Source: Thiorhodovibrio winogradskyi (GTDB lineage Bacteria > Pseudomonadota > Gammaproteobacteria > Chromatiales > Chromatiaceae). From it: DNA of 64,000 nucleotides. Below, in pieces: positions 7,354 to 16,200 of this stretch. A program made the translations under genes and the position numbers. The notes below the pieces were generated by a model that saw nothing but the letters and a program-made list of their open reading frames with translations, did not search any database and had not been told where the DNA came from. The stretch is taken from NCBI RefSeq assembly GCF_036208045.1, contig NZ_CP121472.1:1127531-1191530 (forward strand), read 5' to 3'. The stretch's first letter is position 1; every line of letters begins with the position of its first letter.

Positions 7354-9636
7354 TCACTCGGCTTGGCGTTGGGGCCTTGGTTTCCGGCGCCGGGTTGTCA
7401 GAAGCAGCAGCGCCGGCAGCACCAGAAGGTCGAAGAAGAGCGCGGCGACCAGTCCGACGGCGGTGAGCAGGCCAAAGGCGGCGGTGGGGTTGAAGGCGGA
7501 GGTGCCAATGAGCAGGAACTGTCCGCCCAGGATGAGCGTGGTCACGACGATGGCGCGCCCGGTTTGCTGGTAGGCGCGGGCCAGCGCCCAGACGGGCGCG
7601 CTGCCGGCGGCCAGGCGGTGGCGGTAGTTGTGCATCAGATGGATGGTATCGTCGACCGCGATGCCCACGGTGACGCTGGCGATCATGGCGGTGGCCATGT
7701 CGAGCCAGACACCGAGCAGCCCCATGATGATGAAGATGAGCGCGATGGGGGCCAGGTTGGGGATCATGCTGACCAGCATCTGCACCGGGGAGCGCCACAG
7801 GATGAGCATCAGCAGCGCGATCAGCAGCACGGCGGCGGCCAAACCGCGTACTTGGCCCTGAATCAGCAGTTGCTCCTGGTCGGCGAACAGGCGCCCAAAG
7901 CCGGCGACGCGTACCCGCAGGTCGCCGAGATTCTGGTCGGCGAGCTGGTTGTCGATGCGCGCGATCAGATCGTTAATGGCGCGGGCGCCGCGCACGTTGA
8001 GATTGAGCACCAGGCGGCTTTGGTCGAACTCGCGGTTGACCAGCTCGTAAAGATCGGTCCCGTCATAGACCAGCAGGTACTGGGTAATCAGGTTCTGGCT
8101 GTCCGGCAGCGCGCGGTAGGCGGGGTCTCCCCCATGGAAGCTCAGGTGCATCTCCTCGATAAAATCCACCAGCGACAGGGCGCGATCCACCTCTGGTTGC
8201 GCCTCCAGCCACTGCTGCGTGCGTTGGATGGATCGCAGCGCCTCGGGCTGCTTGAAGGCATCGCGCTGCCCCTTGGCCTGAAAGACGAGTTCCAGCGCGG
8301 TGACGCCAACCAACCGCTCGCCGATGCGCTCGGTCGATTGGGTGATGGGATGCGCGGGTGGGAAAAAGCGCAGCAGATCGGTCTCGGTCTGAATGCGCGC
8401 GATTTGCGGCAGGCCGATGCCCAGCAGGACGGCGGAGAGTCCCAGCACCCAAAGGGGGCGGCGCATGCCTTGGCGACGCAGCGCGCGCACACTCTGGTCA
8501 ATCCAGGAGACACCCCGGCGACGGTGGCTCCAGGCGCCGCGATCCCAGCGGGCGAAAATGGGCGGGACCAGCCAGATCATAATGGCAGCCTGGGCCAGCA
8601 TGCCGGCGGCGGCCACTTGTCCGAAAGCAGCGATGGGCTGAATGGAGCTGAAGCTGAGCGACAGCAGCCCCACACCAGTGGTCAGCGCCACGAACAGAAT
8701 CGGCTTGCCGACCTGATGGGCGGCGCGCGCGGCGCGCTCTGGCCCGCTCAGGCCCTGGCGCGCGGCGAGCGCCACCGCGTTGAGCCAATGAATCAAGGCC
8801 GCCACGGTGAGCGCGGACATCAGCGGCGGCAGAATGGCGGAAATCAGGGTGTAGGGTTTACCCGCAAGAATCAGCAGCGCCACGCTGACATTGACCACGG
8901 CGGCAATCACCAGGGCGCTGACCGCCACCGCCAGCCAGCGGCGAAACATCAGCCAGATGATGAGCAACCCAAACCCCAGGGTCGCGGGCACCAGCACCAG
9001 GGTGTCGTGAATCATGGCGCGCAGTTGCGCCACATCCAGGGCGATCTGGCCGGCGACGGCGGTGAGATGATCATCAAGCTGGTGGGCGCTGATGGCGGCG
9101 CGCAGGGTGTTTTCCAGCTCCAACCGCTCCAGGCTGTTGTTTAGCGCGCGCGGGCGCACCACCAAGGCCAGGGCCTGGCCGTCCTCGCTAGCGAGCATGC
9201 CGCCGGCGAAGCGGTCGCCGAGCACCCGCGCGCGGCGCTCCCTTGGATTATCGAGCTGATCCGCCTGGGCTTGATCGAGCAGGGGCTCGATGGCAAAGCC
9301 GTCCTCGGTGCTGCGGATGTGGTCCTGATTGGCGAGCGACAGCACCCGATCAACCATGGGGTCGCGCGCCAGCGCCTCGCCCAGGGCGAAATACCGCGCG
9401 AGAAAGGCGTCTTGCCACAGGGTATCGCCCTCGCCTTCAAACAGCGCGACCAGGACTTGATCGAGCGGAAAGGTCTCGCGCAGTTGGTTCTCGAACTGCA
9501 CGGTGGGCGAGCTGGTGGGGAAGTAGGCTTCTGGGGCGTTGTCCAGGCGGATCAGCACAAGGGCGGTGTTGGCCAGGAGCGCCACCAGGATGAGAATGAT
9601 GAGGGCGGTGCGCCCTGAGAGGAGAAAGGGCTTCAT
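7354..9636 (-). CDS. MMPL/RND-family transporter
   Basis: A 760-residue membrane protein. The N-terminal helix (TALIILILVALLANTALVLI) is followed by a large periplasmic loop (residues about 30-200), a block of five to six helices with FGLLIIWLMFRRWLAVAVSA and GVGLLSLSFSSIQPI, a second periplasmic loop (about 400-590), and a matching block of helices with TVGIAVDDTIHLMHNYRHR. Two such halves define RND permeases. The GIAVDDTIHLMHNYR motif marks the MMPL/HpnN-like branch that exports lipids or hydrophobic substrates. The C-terminus is basic. It is a single gene between two PEP-CTERM genes, with no membrane-fusion partner nearby. Start follows GGGAAG. Substrate unknown. Confidence 0.85.
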   Translation of the reverse strand: MKPFLLSGRTALIILILVALLANTALVLIRLDNAPEAYFPTSSPTVQFENQLRETFPLDQVLVALFEGEGDTLWQDAFLARYFALGEALARDPMVDRVLSLANQDHIRSTEDGFAIEPLLDQAQADQLDNPRERRARVLGDRFAGGMLASEDGQALALVVRPRALNNSLERLELENTLRAAISAHQLDDHLTAVAGQIALDVAQLRAMIHDTLVLVPATLGFGLLIIWLMFRRWLAVAVSALVIAAVVNVSVALLILAGKPYTLISAILPPLMSALTVAALIHWLNAVALAARQGLSGPERAARAAHQVGKPILFVALTTGVGLLSLSFSSIQPIAAFGQVAAAGMLAQAAIMIWLVPPIFARWDRGAWSHRRRGVSWIDQSVRALRRQGMRRPLWVLGLSAVLLGIGLPQIARIQTETDLLRFFPPAHPITQSTERIGERLVGVTALELVFQAKGQRDAFKQPEALRSIQRTQQWLEAQPEVDRALSLVDFIEEMHLSFHGGDPAYRALPDSQNLITQYLLVYDGTDLYELVNREFDQSRLVLNLNVRGARAINDLIARIDNQLADQNLGDLRVRVAGFGRLFADQEQLLIQGQVRGLAAAVLLIALLMLILWRSPVQMLVSMIPNLAPIALIFIIMGLLGVWLDMATAMIASVTVGIAVDDTIHLMHNYRHRLAAGSAPVWALARAYQQTGRAIVVTTLILGGQFLLIGTSAFNPTAAFGLLTAVGLVAALFFDLLVLPALLLLTTRRRKPRPQRQAE

Positions 9637-9813
9637 TGGGGCTTCCCGTACGACTTGCGGATTAAGAAGAGACAGGGTTCATGAGCTCGTGCCTGTGAAA
9701 GGTATGCACGCATGCGCGGTAACACCTCGCGCATGCCCGCCACATGATAACGGCGACAAAGGGGACAATGGATCTTTCGGCACACAGCAGGCGCGCATGC
9801 CGATGAACAAAAA

Positions 9814-9843
9814 AACCCGCGACAGCTTGCGACTGTCGCGGGT
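9814..9843. terminator. rho-independent terminator after PEP-CTERM gene 2
   Basis: AACCCGCGACAG-CTTG-CGACTGTCGCGGGTT, a long perfect stem preceded by an A run, which is a U run on the minus-strand transcript. Confidence 0.8.
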
Positions 9844-9897
9844 TCGAGACGATGTGGCCAGCTTTAGGCCGAAGCCAAGCTAGCTAGCCAAGTTCCT

Positions 9898-10887
9898 TCA
9901 GCGCCTTTTCCCTCGGCGACCCGAAAAGCCCATGGCCAGAAGGCCGACACCAAGCAGTGCGAGGGGAGTTGGGGCCGGGACGGAAGTGCTACCTGCGGGA
10001 GGATCGTGTGCCCAGATCGTGACATGCGACAGATCTTGATTGTTGATAACACCTGTGTCCCATCTTCCAGTAAAGTAATACACGGTATCACCGAGGCTAA
10101 TGTCAAGTCCCTTATCGATGAGATCCCAGAAATTGAAATCGAAAATCGCCCAACTAGCGTCTGCGTTATTTGAACCCTTTAGCACGAAGGCCAGGTGGTC
10201 GAAAATTGTTGGTCGACCAAGCTCAATCGTTGCTGCTTGAATCGCAGATGGGTCCACAAGTAGCGACCATGTGCCCTCCGAAGTAAATGAAATGTCCAAT
10301 ACTTGGCTCAGATCATAGCCATTGACTGAGCCATAAGAGCTGATGGGATCGATGGGATCGCCATTTTCATCCTCAGTTGCTAAAGCGTCAGCGGAGAACC
10401 ACTCTCCTGCATTTTCGCCTTCGTAATCAGATGTCGCCAGAGAAATCCAGCCGGGGGTATTTTCGTCGACCCAAGAATCGTTTTGATTCGTGAGAAAGTA
10501 ACTGGGATCGACATAATAATCCCCTTGACCTGGCCCTCCAACCTCACCATTTAGCAGACCGTCATATAATTCACCGATGTTTGGCGACGGCGTTTTACCC
10601 CAGTCGTTATCTGGCGAGGTTACGAAACCCAGGGCACCCGTGGAATCAAGTGGGGAACCGGTAATGATGTTGGTTGCCGAACTCAGGTCACTAAGATCCA
10701 AGGATCCGTCATTTTTATAGATCCCGGTTATCTGAACCGAGCTAAGGTGATTAGCTGCAAGCGTGTTTGTCTGAACCTCAATCGCGCCGGTCACACTCGG
10801 CGTGTAAGGGAAAACAGTCGCATAGCTAGGCCCGCTCAGTAGCAGCGCGCCAGCAGCACTTGCACTTAAAATTGTTAATATTCTCAT
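9898..10887 (-). CDS. PEP-CTERM-like surface protein 2
   Basis: A 329-residue protein. The signal peptide is MRILTILSASAAGALLLSGP SYA. The C-terminus is VPAPTPLALLGVGLLAMGFS followed by GRRGKRR: the same tripartite layout as PEP-CTERM, with VPAP replacing VPEP. The body is acidic and Asn/Ser-rich (NIITGSPLDSTGALGFVT; PDNDWGKTPSPNIGELYDG) with no Cys and no catalytic motif. The start at 10887 follows AGGAGATTTCAG; an in-frame ATG six codons upstream lacks a ribosome site. It shares its promoter architecture, not its sequence, with PEP-CTERM gene 1, so the two are probably co-regulated surface or matrix proteins. Confidence 0.8.
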   Translation of the reverse strand: MRILTILSASAAGALLLSGPSYATVFPYTPSVTGAIEVQTNTLAANHLSSVQITGIYKNDGSLDLSDLSSATNIITGSPLDSTGALGFVTSPDNDWGKTPSPNIGELYDGLLNGEVGGPGQGDYYVDPSYFLTNQNDSWVDENTPGWISLATSDYEGENAGEWFSADALATEDENGDPIDPISSYGSVNGYDLSQVLDISFTSEGTWSLLVDPSAIQAATIELGRPTIFDHLAFVLKGSNNADASWAIFDFNFWDLIDKGLDISLGDTVYYFTGRWDTGVINNQDLSHVTIWAHDPPAGSTSVPAPTPLALLGVGLLAMGFSGRRGKRR

Positions 10888-11023
10888 CTGAAATCTCCTA
10901 TTCAATTGAATACGGCGACCGAACTGAAGGTTGCGTGCCTTCTGCTCTAGTTAAGCTGTAAATCTGTGCAAAACGCTACTCGAGGACAGCCCCCGTTCTC
11001 CGATACAGCACCTGAATATTTTC

Positions 11024-11041
11024 AAGCAAAGTTCGCGCCAA
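11024..11041 (-). promoter_or_regulatory. sigma-54 promoter of PEP-CTERM gene 2
   Basis: Read on the minus strand: TTGGCGCGAACTTTGCTT, with GG-N10-GC spacing. The leader to the start codon at 10887 is about 140 bases. Confidence 0.7.
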
Positions 11042-11147
11042 CACAACAGAGAAAATATTTTGATATTGGTTTTAAAGGCTTTTTTATTTATATAAGACCA
11101 GCGTTGTTGGTCATGCCGACCACAGGACAAGCAGCAATGGCCAGAAG

Positions 11148-11163
11148 TGTAAAAAAACTGACA
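11148..11163 (+). promoter_or_regulatory. upstream activator box 1 of PEP-CTERM gene 2
   Basis: TGTAAAAAAACTGACA, one base shorter than the other copies. About 108 bases upstream of the -24 element. Confidence 0.65.
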
Positions 11164-11332
11164 GTTTCACAGGACCAGAGCCGCTGTCGAAACTCGTAAA
11201 AATTCTCTTTTTGGCTTCAAAAAAGCATTTTTTCAATATATTTTCCGATAACCATTCCATTAGAATGTTGATTTTTTTAAAAAATAATGATTTAACTTTG
11301 CGCGCTACGTAGAATTTTTCTCATTTAGAGAA

Positions 11333-11349
11333 CGTAAAAAAACCTGACA
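11333..11349 (+). promoter_or_regulatory. upstream activator box 2 of PEP-CTERM gene 2
   Basis: CGTAAAAAAACCTGACA, with C for T at the first position. Confidence 0.6.
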
Positions 11350-11530
11350 CTTTCCCGCGCGGGTTGCGCGTGTATCTTGAGCATTCCGAGAACAGCATGG
11401 CACGCTAGCTGTGCTGCTGTTCCCATCAATTGCAGACAAAAAGGCCAAAAAACGCAATAACCAACTGATTTAATCTTGCATTCTAGGCTGGCAACTATCC
11501 GCACCGTGTTAGCTTGGGTGAAATCTAAAC

Positions 11531-11547
11531 TGTAAAAAAACCTGACA
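11531..11547 (+). promoter_or_regulatory. upstream activator box 3 of PEP-CTERM gene 2
   Basis: TGTAAAAAAACCTGACA, identical to box 2 of the other gene. About 100 bases before the first RAYT unit. Confidence 0.65.
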
Positions 11548-11716
11548 GTCCATCGATGAAATACTCGGAGTTTGCAGTAAGCGTCAGAGGGGAAACAGGG
11601 ACTGGACCAGAAAAGCGGGCAGGGGCGGCCCTTGGGACGATGAGGAGAAAACCGGGACAGACCACGTTTTCTTGCTAGACTGTCGTCCTCTTGACCTGTT
11701 CAGTCCCTTCCTGCCA

Positions 11717-12415
11717 ATGCCCAGACGCGCGCGTATTCTCGCTGGCGGCTACCCGGTTCACGTGATTTTGCGCGGGATCGACCGTGCGGCGATCTTTTTT
11801 GAGGACGAGGATCGGTGGTTTTTCCTTGACGCCTTGGGGATGGCGTCGCATGAGGCTTCGGTGGCGGTGCATGCCTATGTGCTGATGACCAATCACCTTC
11901 ACCTGTTGATGACAGCCGAGCGGACCGAAGGGATACCGAAGGGATACCGAAGGGATACCGAAGGGATACCGAAGGTGATGAAGCAGGTTGCACAAGGGTA
12001 TGCACAGCGGATTAATCGCCGTTACCGCCGTACCGGAGGCTTGTTCGAGGGGCGCTACCGCTCCGCGCTGATCGAGGCGGATCGCTACCTGCTGGCGTGT
12101 TATCGCTACATTGAACTCAATCCGGTGCGGGCGTCGCTGGTGGTGGCGCCCGGCGATTATCCCTGGTCAAGCTATCGCGCCAATGCCTTGGGTAGCGCGG
12201 ATCCGATTGTCCGCCCGCATGCGCGATACATGGAACTGGCTGACATCGAGAGCGAACGCCTGGCCGCCTATCGAGAAAACCGGGACAGACCACGTTTTCT
12301 TGCTAGCCTTTCGCCCTTTTGCCCTGTTCAGTCCCTTCCTGCCAATGCCCAGACGCGCGCGTATTCTCGCTGGAGGGAATACCCGGGACGGACCACGAAA
12401 ACAATGAAGCTGTGA
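11717..12415 (+). pseudogene. RAYT transposase copy 1, interrupted by a nested mini-element
   Basis: Starts MPRRARILAGGYPVHVILRG like the intact copies and carries the HUH motif (NHLHLL) and the region of the catalytic Tyr. Two defects: four tandem copies of GAAGGGATACC (near 11934) replace the single copy in the other transposases, adding 11 in-frame residues; and at codon AYR (about 12272) the frame passes into the left end of another element, so the last 55 or so native residues are replaced by a chimeric tail. The left flank GAAAACCGGGACAGACCACG starts at about 11646. Probably inactive. The HUH/Y1 family nicks single-stranded REP hairpins. Confidence 0.8.
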
Positions 12416-12425
12416 ATGGTGGAAT
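12273..12425 (+). mobile_element. nested mini-element made of RAYT ends
   Basis: A left end (GAAAACCGGGACAGACCACG through the first 20 bases of the transposase coding sequence) is joined directly to a segment GGGACGGACCACGAAAACAA followed by GCTGTGAATGGTGGAATTTG. That second segment recurs at 14146 and, with changes, at 15940 and 24015. It is a non-autonomous derivative inserted inside RAYT copy 1. Confidence 0.6.
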
Positions 12426-12556
12426 TTGACTCACTCGCTGCCCCGTCAGCTCACAGGGCTTCGAACGATTTAACAGGGGCGCCAACCGATGGCTGAAAGG
12501 TGCGCGGGGCGCTGGTAGAATTTGCGTCAGTCAGGTCAATGAGCCGGAGGTCTTTC

Positions 12557-13243
12557 ATGCGCTACCGGATGTCCTTGTGCTGCACCTTGGCATGTGCCCT
12601 TGCAAGCCTGGATGCCCCGGCGATCGAGACGGCACCGCGCATCTCGGATCGCGAGATCATCGAGTCGCTGACGCGTCTGGATGTTGGACAAAAGGCGTTG
12701 GAACAAAACATGAATCAGCGGTTCGCCGCCATGGAGGAAACCATGAACCAGCGATTCGCGGCCATGGAGCAGACCATGAACCAGCGATTCGCGGCCATGG
12801 AGCAGACCATGGACCAGCGGTTCGCGGCCATGGAGGAAAACGTGGACCAGCGGTTCGTGGCCATGGAGCAGACCATGAACCAGCGGTTCGTGGCCATGGA
12901 GCAGACCATGAACCAGCGGTTCGCGGCCATGGAAATAAGCATGGATCAGCGGTTTGAGGCCATGGAGAAGCGCTTTGATGACCTGCTGGCGATGATGCTG
13001 ACCATGTTTTCCGTCACGACACTGCTGATTGTCTCCCTCTTCGGCTACATCGTATGGGACCGTCGCACCGCGTTGCGTCCCTTGGAAGCGCGCCTGGCGC
13101 AGTTGGAGCAAGACCTGGAGCGGGACCTCCAGCTGCGCCACGAACAGGGCTCCTTGCCGACTCGCCTGCTGAATGTGCTGCGCAATCTGGCCAGGGAAGA
13201 CGAGCGGCTCGCCGGCGTTCTGCGGAGTTTCTCGATGCTCTGA
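12557..13243 (+). CDS. secreted/anchored hendecad-repeat coiled-coil protein
   Basis: A 228-residue protein. The signal-like N-terminus is MRYRMSLCCTLACALASLDA. Residues about 55-135 are eight copies of an 11-residue unit, consensus TMNQRFAAMEQ, encoded by 33-bp DNA repeats. Eleven-residue periodicity gives a right-handed or straight coiled coil. A membrane helix follows (MLTMFSVTTLLIVSLFGYIV, about residues 150-170), then a charged C-terminal helix (LEARLAQLEQDLERDLQLRH). The start at 12557 follows GGAGG at seven bases. Function unknown; it may be an envelope spacer. A 45-bp relic of the same repeat lies at 24700-24744. Confidence 0.75.
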   Translation: MRYRMSLCCTLACALASLDAPAIETAPRISDREIIESLTRLDVGQKALEQNMNQRFAAMEETMNQRFAAMEQTMNQRFAAMEQTMDQRFAAMEENVDQRFVAMEQTMNQRFVAMEQTMNQRFAAMEISMDQRFEAMEKRFDDLLAMMLTMFSVTTLLIVSLFGYIVWDRRTALRPLEARLAQLEQDLERDLQLRHEQGSLPTRLLNVLRNLAREDERLAGVLRSFSML

Positions 13244-13363
13244 TGTTGGCTTTAAGAAAGTCGTGGGTGAAGAGCAGATTGTCAGGCCAAGGCGTTTCCA
13301 GTGGTCGGATCATCAAGTTTCCAGTGGTCGGATCATCAAAGAGTGATCGGCTTTTTGACCGCA

Positions 13364-13951
13364 TCACCGCGAGCAAAAATCAACCTTGTCATACACCTCG
13401 TCCAGGGCCAAGGTGCAGTCGATGCTCTCAAGTCTGATCCGGTCGGCAAGATGCTCGTAACTGCCGAGAATCCAGCGTCCGTCGCTCTCGCGGCTGTAGA
13501 GTTCAACGAGAACCCGGTGTTGGGAAACCAGCAGGTAGTCCCGCAATGAGGGGATGCGCCGGTAGAGGGCGAATTTCTCGCCGCGGTCATCACCTTCGGT
13601 GGATTTGGAGAGCACCTCGCCGATCAGGCTCGGGTTAAGCAGCAGATCGCGGCGCTCGTCATGAAAGGCTTGTTCGCCGCAGAGCGCCATCAGATCTGGG
13701 TATTTGCCGGCGTCGGCCTGCTGAATACGGAGCTTCATTCCGCTCGCGTAGACCCAGCAGCGGCGACCTTTCGTCTGGCTCCAAAGCTGGCCGCTGATGT
13801 TGGTGAGAATCGCGTTGTGCTCGGCAGTGCCGCCGCTCATCGCGAAGACCTCGCCACTGACGAATTCGGTCCGCTGGTCGGGACTGACACGCTCACCGGT
13901 CAGCCAGTCGTCGAAGGTGATCTCGGGATTCAATGCAGGGAGCGATGACAT
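13364..13951 (-). CDS. Uma2-family endonuclease-like protein (DUF820)
   Basis: A 195-residue protein of typical Uma2 length. Recognisable blocks: FDDWLTGERVSPDQRTEFVS with GEVFAMSGGTAEHN, then GKYPDLMALCGE, LLLNPSLIGEVLSKSTEGDD and RGEKFALYRRIPSLRDYLLV. The PD-(D/E)XK core residues are the D of YPD and the E of GEVLS; the usual K is replaced by S in that strand, as in many Uma2 proteins. Likely cytoplasmic. The start at 13951 follows GAGGTGGATCC. Function in this family is poorly known; genes are often multicopy in Cyanobacteria and Chromatiaceae. Confidence 0.85.
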   Translation of the reverse strand: MSSLPALNPEITFDDWLTGERVSPDQRTEFVSGEVFAMSGGTAEHNAILTNISGQLWSQTKGRRCWVYASGMKLRIQQADAGKYPDLMALCGEQAFHDERRDLLLNPSLIGEVLSKSTEGDDRGEKFALYRRIPSLRDYLLVSQHRVLVELYSRESDGRWILGSYEHLADRIRLESIDCTLALDEVYDKVDFCSR

Positions 13952-14021
13952 GGATCCACCTCGGTCGTCAGATTGAATGCGATGCGGAACCTCGATAAAG
14001 GAAGGATGCCGTCGCGCCCGC

Positions 14022-14142
14022 TCAGTCCCGCACAGCGTAACGCCCCGGCGCCAAAAGTCCATCCGCATCCAGCGCGTCATGCAAGCGCGCATGATAAGGT
14101 ACGCGCCTCCCCGCTGCACCATCTCGCCGTTCCAAGGAAAAC
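14022..14142 (-). pseudogene. 3' remnant of a FAD-linked oxidase gene
   Basis: The minus strand encodes HARLHDALDADGLLAPGRY and a stop. The same C-terminus closes the oxidase pseudogene at 21361 (HARLHNALDAEGLLAPGRY). Only about 40 codons remain, directly beside a RAYT unit. Confidence 0.65.
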
Positions 14143-14204
14143 CCGGGACGGACCACGCAAACAATGAAGCTGTGAATGGTGGAATTTGACTCAGTCAGTT
14201 CACA

Positions 14205-15020
14205 AGAAAACCGGGACAGACCACGTTTTCTTGCTAGACTTTCGTCCTCTTGCCCTGTTCAGTCCCTTCCTGCCAATGCCCAGACGCGCGCGTATTCTCG
14301 CTGGCGGCTACCCGGTTCACGTGATTCTGCGCGGGATCGACCGTGCGGCGATCTTTTTTGAGGACGAGGATCGGCGGTTTTTCCTTGACGCCTTGGGGAT
14401 GGCGTCGCATGAGGCTTCGGTGGCGGTGCATGCCTATGTGCTGATGACCAATCACCTTCACCTGTTGATGACAGCCGAGCGGACCGAAGGGATACCAAAG
14501 CTGATGAAGCAGGTTGCACAAGGGTATGCACAGCGGATTAATCGCTGTTACCGCCGTACCGGAGGCTTGTTCGAGGGGCGCTACCGCTCCGCGCTGATCG
14601 AGGCGGATCGCTACCTGCTGGCGTGTTATCGCTACATTGAACTCAATCCGGTGCGGGCGTCGCTGGTGGTGGCGCCCGGCGATTATCCCTGGTCAAGCTA
14701 TCGCGCCAATGCCTTGGGTAGCGCGGATCTGATCGTCCGCCCGCATGCGCGATACATGGAACTGGCTGACATCGAGAGCGAACGCCTGGCCGCCTATCGG
14801 CGGTTGTTTGAAGATGCACTCGGCACGGAGTTGCTAGAGTGCTTGCGCGAGGGCACCAACGGCGGCTTCGTGGTCGGTAGTCAGCAATTCGAGCGGCAGA
14901 TCGCCGCCATGGTGGGGCGGCGAACCTGGAGGGGATCGCCGGGGCGACCGCGTAAAGAGAATGACATCAGCCAGCAGGGTGAGCTTCCCGTTTGAAAAGG
15001 TGGTCTGTCCCTGTTTTTAC
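14205..15020 (+). mobile_element. complete RAYT unit (copy 2)
   Basis: Left end GAAAACCGGGACAGACCACG followed by TTTTC (AAAAC/GTTTT inverted arms). Right end GAAAAGGTGGTCTGTCCCTG followed by TTTTTAC. Left and right ends share the complement pair GGGACAGACCAC / GTGGTCTGTCCC. The unit ends exactly where the 1.27-kb duplicated segment begins (15021). Confidence 0.75.
14276..14995 (+). CDS. REP-associated tyrosine transposase (RAYT), copy 2
   Basis: A 239-residue Y1-type transposase starting MPRRARILAGGYPVHVILRG. The HUH motif is in AYVLMTNHLHLLM; the catalytic Tyr is probably that of QGYAQRINRCYRR, followed by GGLFEGRYRSALIEADRYLL and the conserved RYIELNPVRASLV. The C-terminal 60 residues (RRLFEDALGTELLECLREG... 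GRPRKENDIS) are full length compared with copies 3 and 5. The start was chosen at the ATG after the conserved 5' leader, because upstream codons belong to the terminal repeat. RAYTs move or maintain REP palindromes. Confidence 0.9.
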   Translation: MPRRARILAGGYPVHVILRGIDRAAIFFEDEDRRFFLDALGMASHEASVAVHAYVLMTNHLHLLMTAERTEGIPKLMKQVAQGYAQRINRCYRRTGGLFEGRYRSALIEADRYLLACYRYIELNPVRASLVVAPGDYPWSSYRANALGSADLIVRPHARYMELADIESERLAAYRRLFEDALGTELLECLREGTNGGFVVGSQQFERQIAAMVGRRTWRGSPGRPRKENDISQQGELPV

Positions 15021-15166
15021 TCTCCTTCCTACCTCCGGAGAGAATAGGAAAGGGTCATCATGTTGAGCAGGCTTCCTGCGTTCATATCCCGTAATCACCG
15101 GCAACAGACTCTGCCATCGGTGGTCATACCATAATCAATGCGTCCTGAAAGTTATGGAGTTTTACA

Positions 15167-15754
15167 ATGAGTGTAACCTATGAAGAGGTGCTGGAGCTGT
15201 TCCGGGAAACTGACCGGAAGTTTCAGGAAACCGACCGGAAGTTTCAGGAAACTGACCGAAAATATCAGGAAATGTCTCAGGAAACGGATCGGCGGATGAA
15301 GGAAACCGACCGGCGCATGAAAGAGCTGCAGGATTTGTTCGAGAGCCAGTGGGGCAAGCTGATGGAGTCCCTGGTCGAGGGTGATCTGGTGAATTTGCTC
15401 CAGGCGCGGGGTATTGCGATTTCCGACACCACCACGCGGCTGAAAGGTCAGTTACCCGACGGCGGGAATTATGAGTTCGACATCCTGGCACACGATGGTG
15501 AGGTGGTGGTGGTCGTGGAGGTGAAGACCACGCTGAGACCCGGGCATGTGCGCAAGTTTCTCGAACGGATGAATCATTTCAAAACCTGGTTGCCACGTTA
15601 TGCCAAGAATCGCCTTTATGGTGCCGTGGCGTGGCTGAAGGCCGACGCGGGCGCGGACACCATGGCGGTCAGCCAGGGGCTGTTTAGCATCCGCGCGACC
15701 GGGGATTCAGCCCGGATCGTTAATCCGGAGGATTTTACTCCGCGTGATTGGTAG
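15167..15754 (+). CDS. coiled-coil PD-(D/E)XK nuclease family protein (DUF3782), copy A
   Basis: A 195-residue protein. Residues 10-62 are a heptad coiled coil with repeated RKFQETD units. Residues 63-195 form a PD-(D/E)XK-like domain: YEFDILAHDGEVVVVVEVKT supplies the Asp and the E-V-K triad. The order coiled coil then nuclease fold matches DUF3782 proteins of Chromatiaceae and Cyanobacteria. Identical in protein sequence to the copy at 23242. Possibly a restriction- or repair-type nuclease; no partner gene is seen. Confidence 0.85.
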   Translation: MSVTYEEVLELFRETDRKFQETDRKFQETDRKYQEMSQETDRRMKETDRRMKELQDLFESQWGKLMESLVEGDLVNLLQARGIAISDTTTRLKGQLPDGGNYEFDILAHDGEVVVVVEVKTTLRPGHVRKFLERMNHFKTWLPRYAKNRLYGAVAWLKADAGADTMAVSQGLFSIRATGDSARIVNPEDFTPRDW

Positions 15755-16200
15755 CACGGGGCAGCGCTGGTTGTCAGAACACCAGGGCCTAAGCAAGCCA
15801 CCGGAGGTCTACGACATCAAGCTGCGGGAAGTCCCATCATGATCGTTCGCGATCCATTCATCCAGTGGTCCGAAGGCATCTACCAGTTCCTTGGGCAAAT
15901 GTTAGCCCAACTCACTGATCGAAGAAGGGAAAACCCGGGACGAAAACCCGGGGCAGACCACGAAAACAATAAAGCTGTGAATGCTAGAATTTGACTCAGT
16001 CAGTTCACAACGGCACCAGATCAAGGAGCTGCAGTGTTGCAGTGCCGAGAACCAAGGCGCCAGCACTCTGGGTCGCAAGGCGATCTTCGACCTGAATTGT
16101 CGCTATCTGCTGAACAATGAGAGTGACCAATGTGGTGGCGCTCCAGACGTAACCGCGACTGGCGGAGTGCGCCGCTAGCGCCGAGGCCGGATCCATGACG
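15755..16200. other. remnants and repeat, no intact gene
   Basis: Near 15785 a plus-strand piece reads GLSKPPEVYDIKLREV, a relic of the coiled-coil family (compare SLGKPPVVYEIELRERM at 2542). At 15931-16010 lies the GGGGCAGACCACGAAAACAA repeat also seen at 14146. From 16010 to 16200 both strands have short open frames without a recognisable match. Confidence 0.5.

Noticed and set aside
7363-9144. 593-residue open frame opposite the MMPL transporter
   Set aside because: It is the GC-driven antisense shadow of the transporter; composition is Gln/Gly/His-rich with no fold, and the transporter has clear motifs.
12700-12970. 33-bp repeats as a CRISPR or minisatellite locus
   Set aside because: They are in-frame coding repeats of a hendecad coiled coil.
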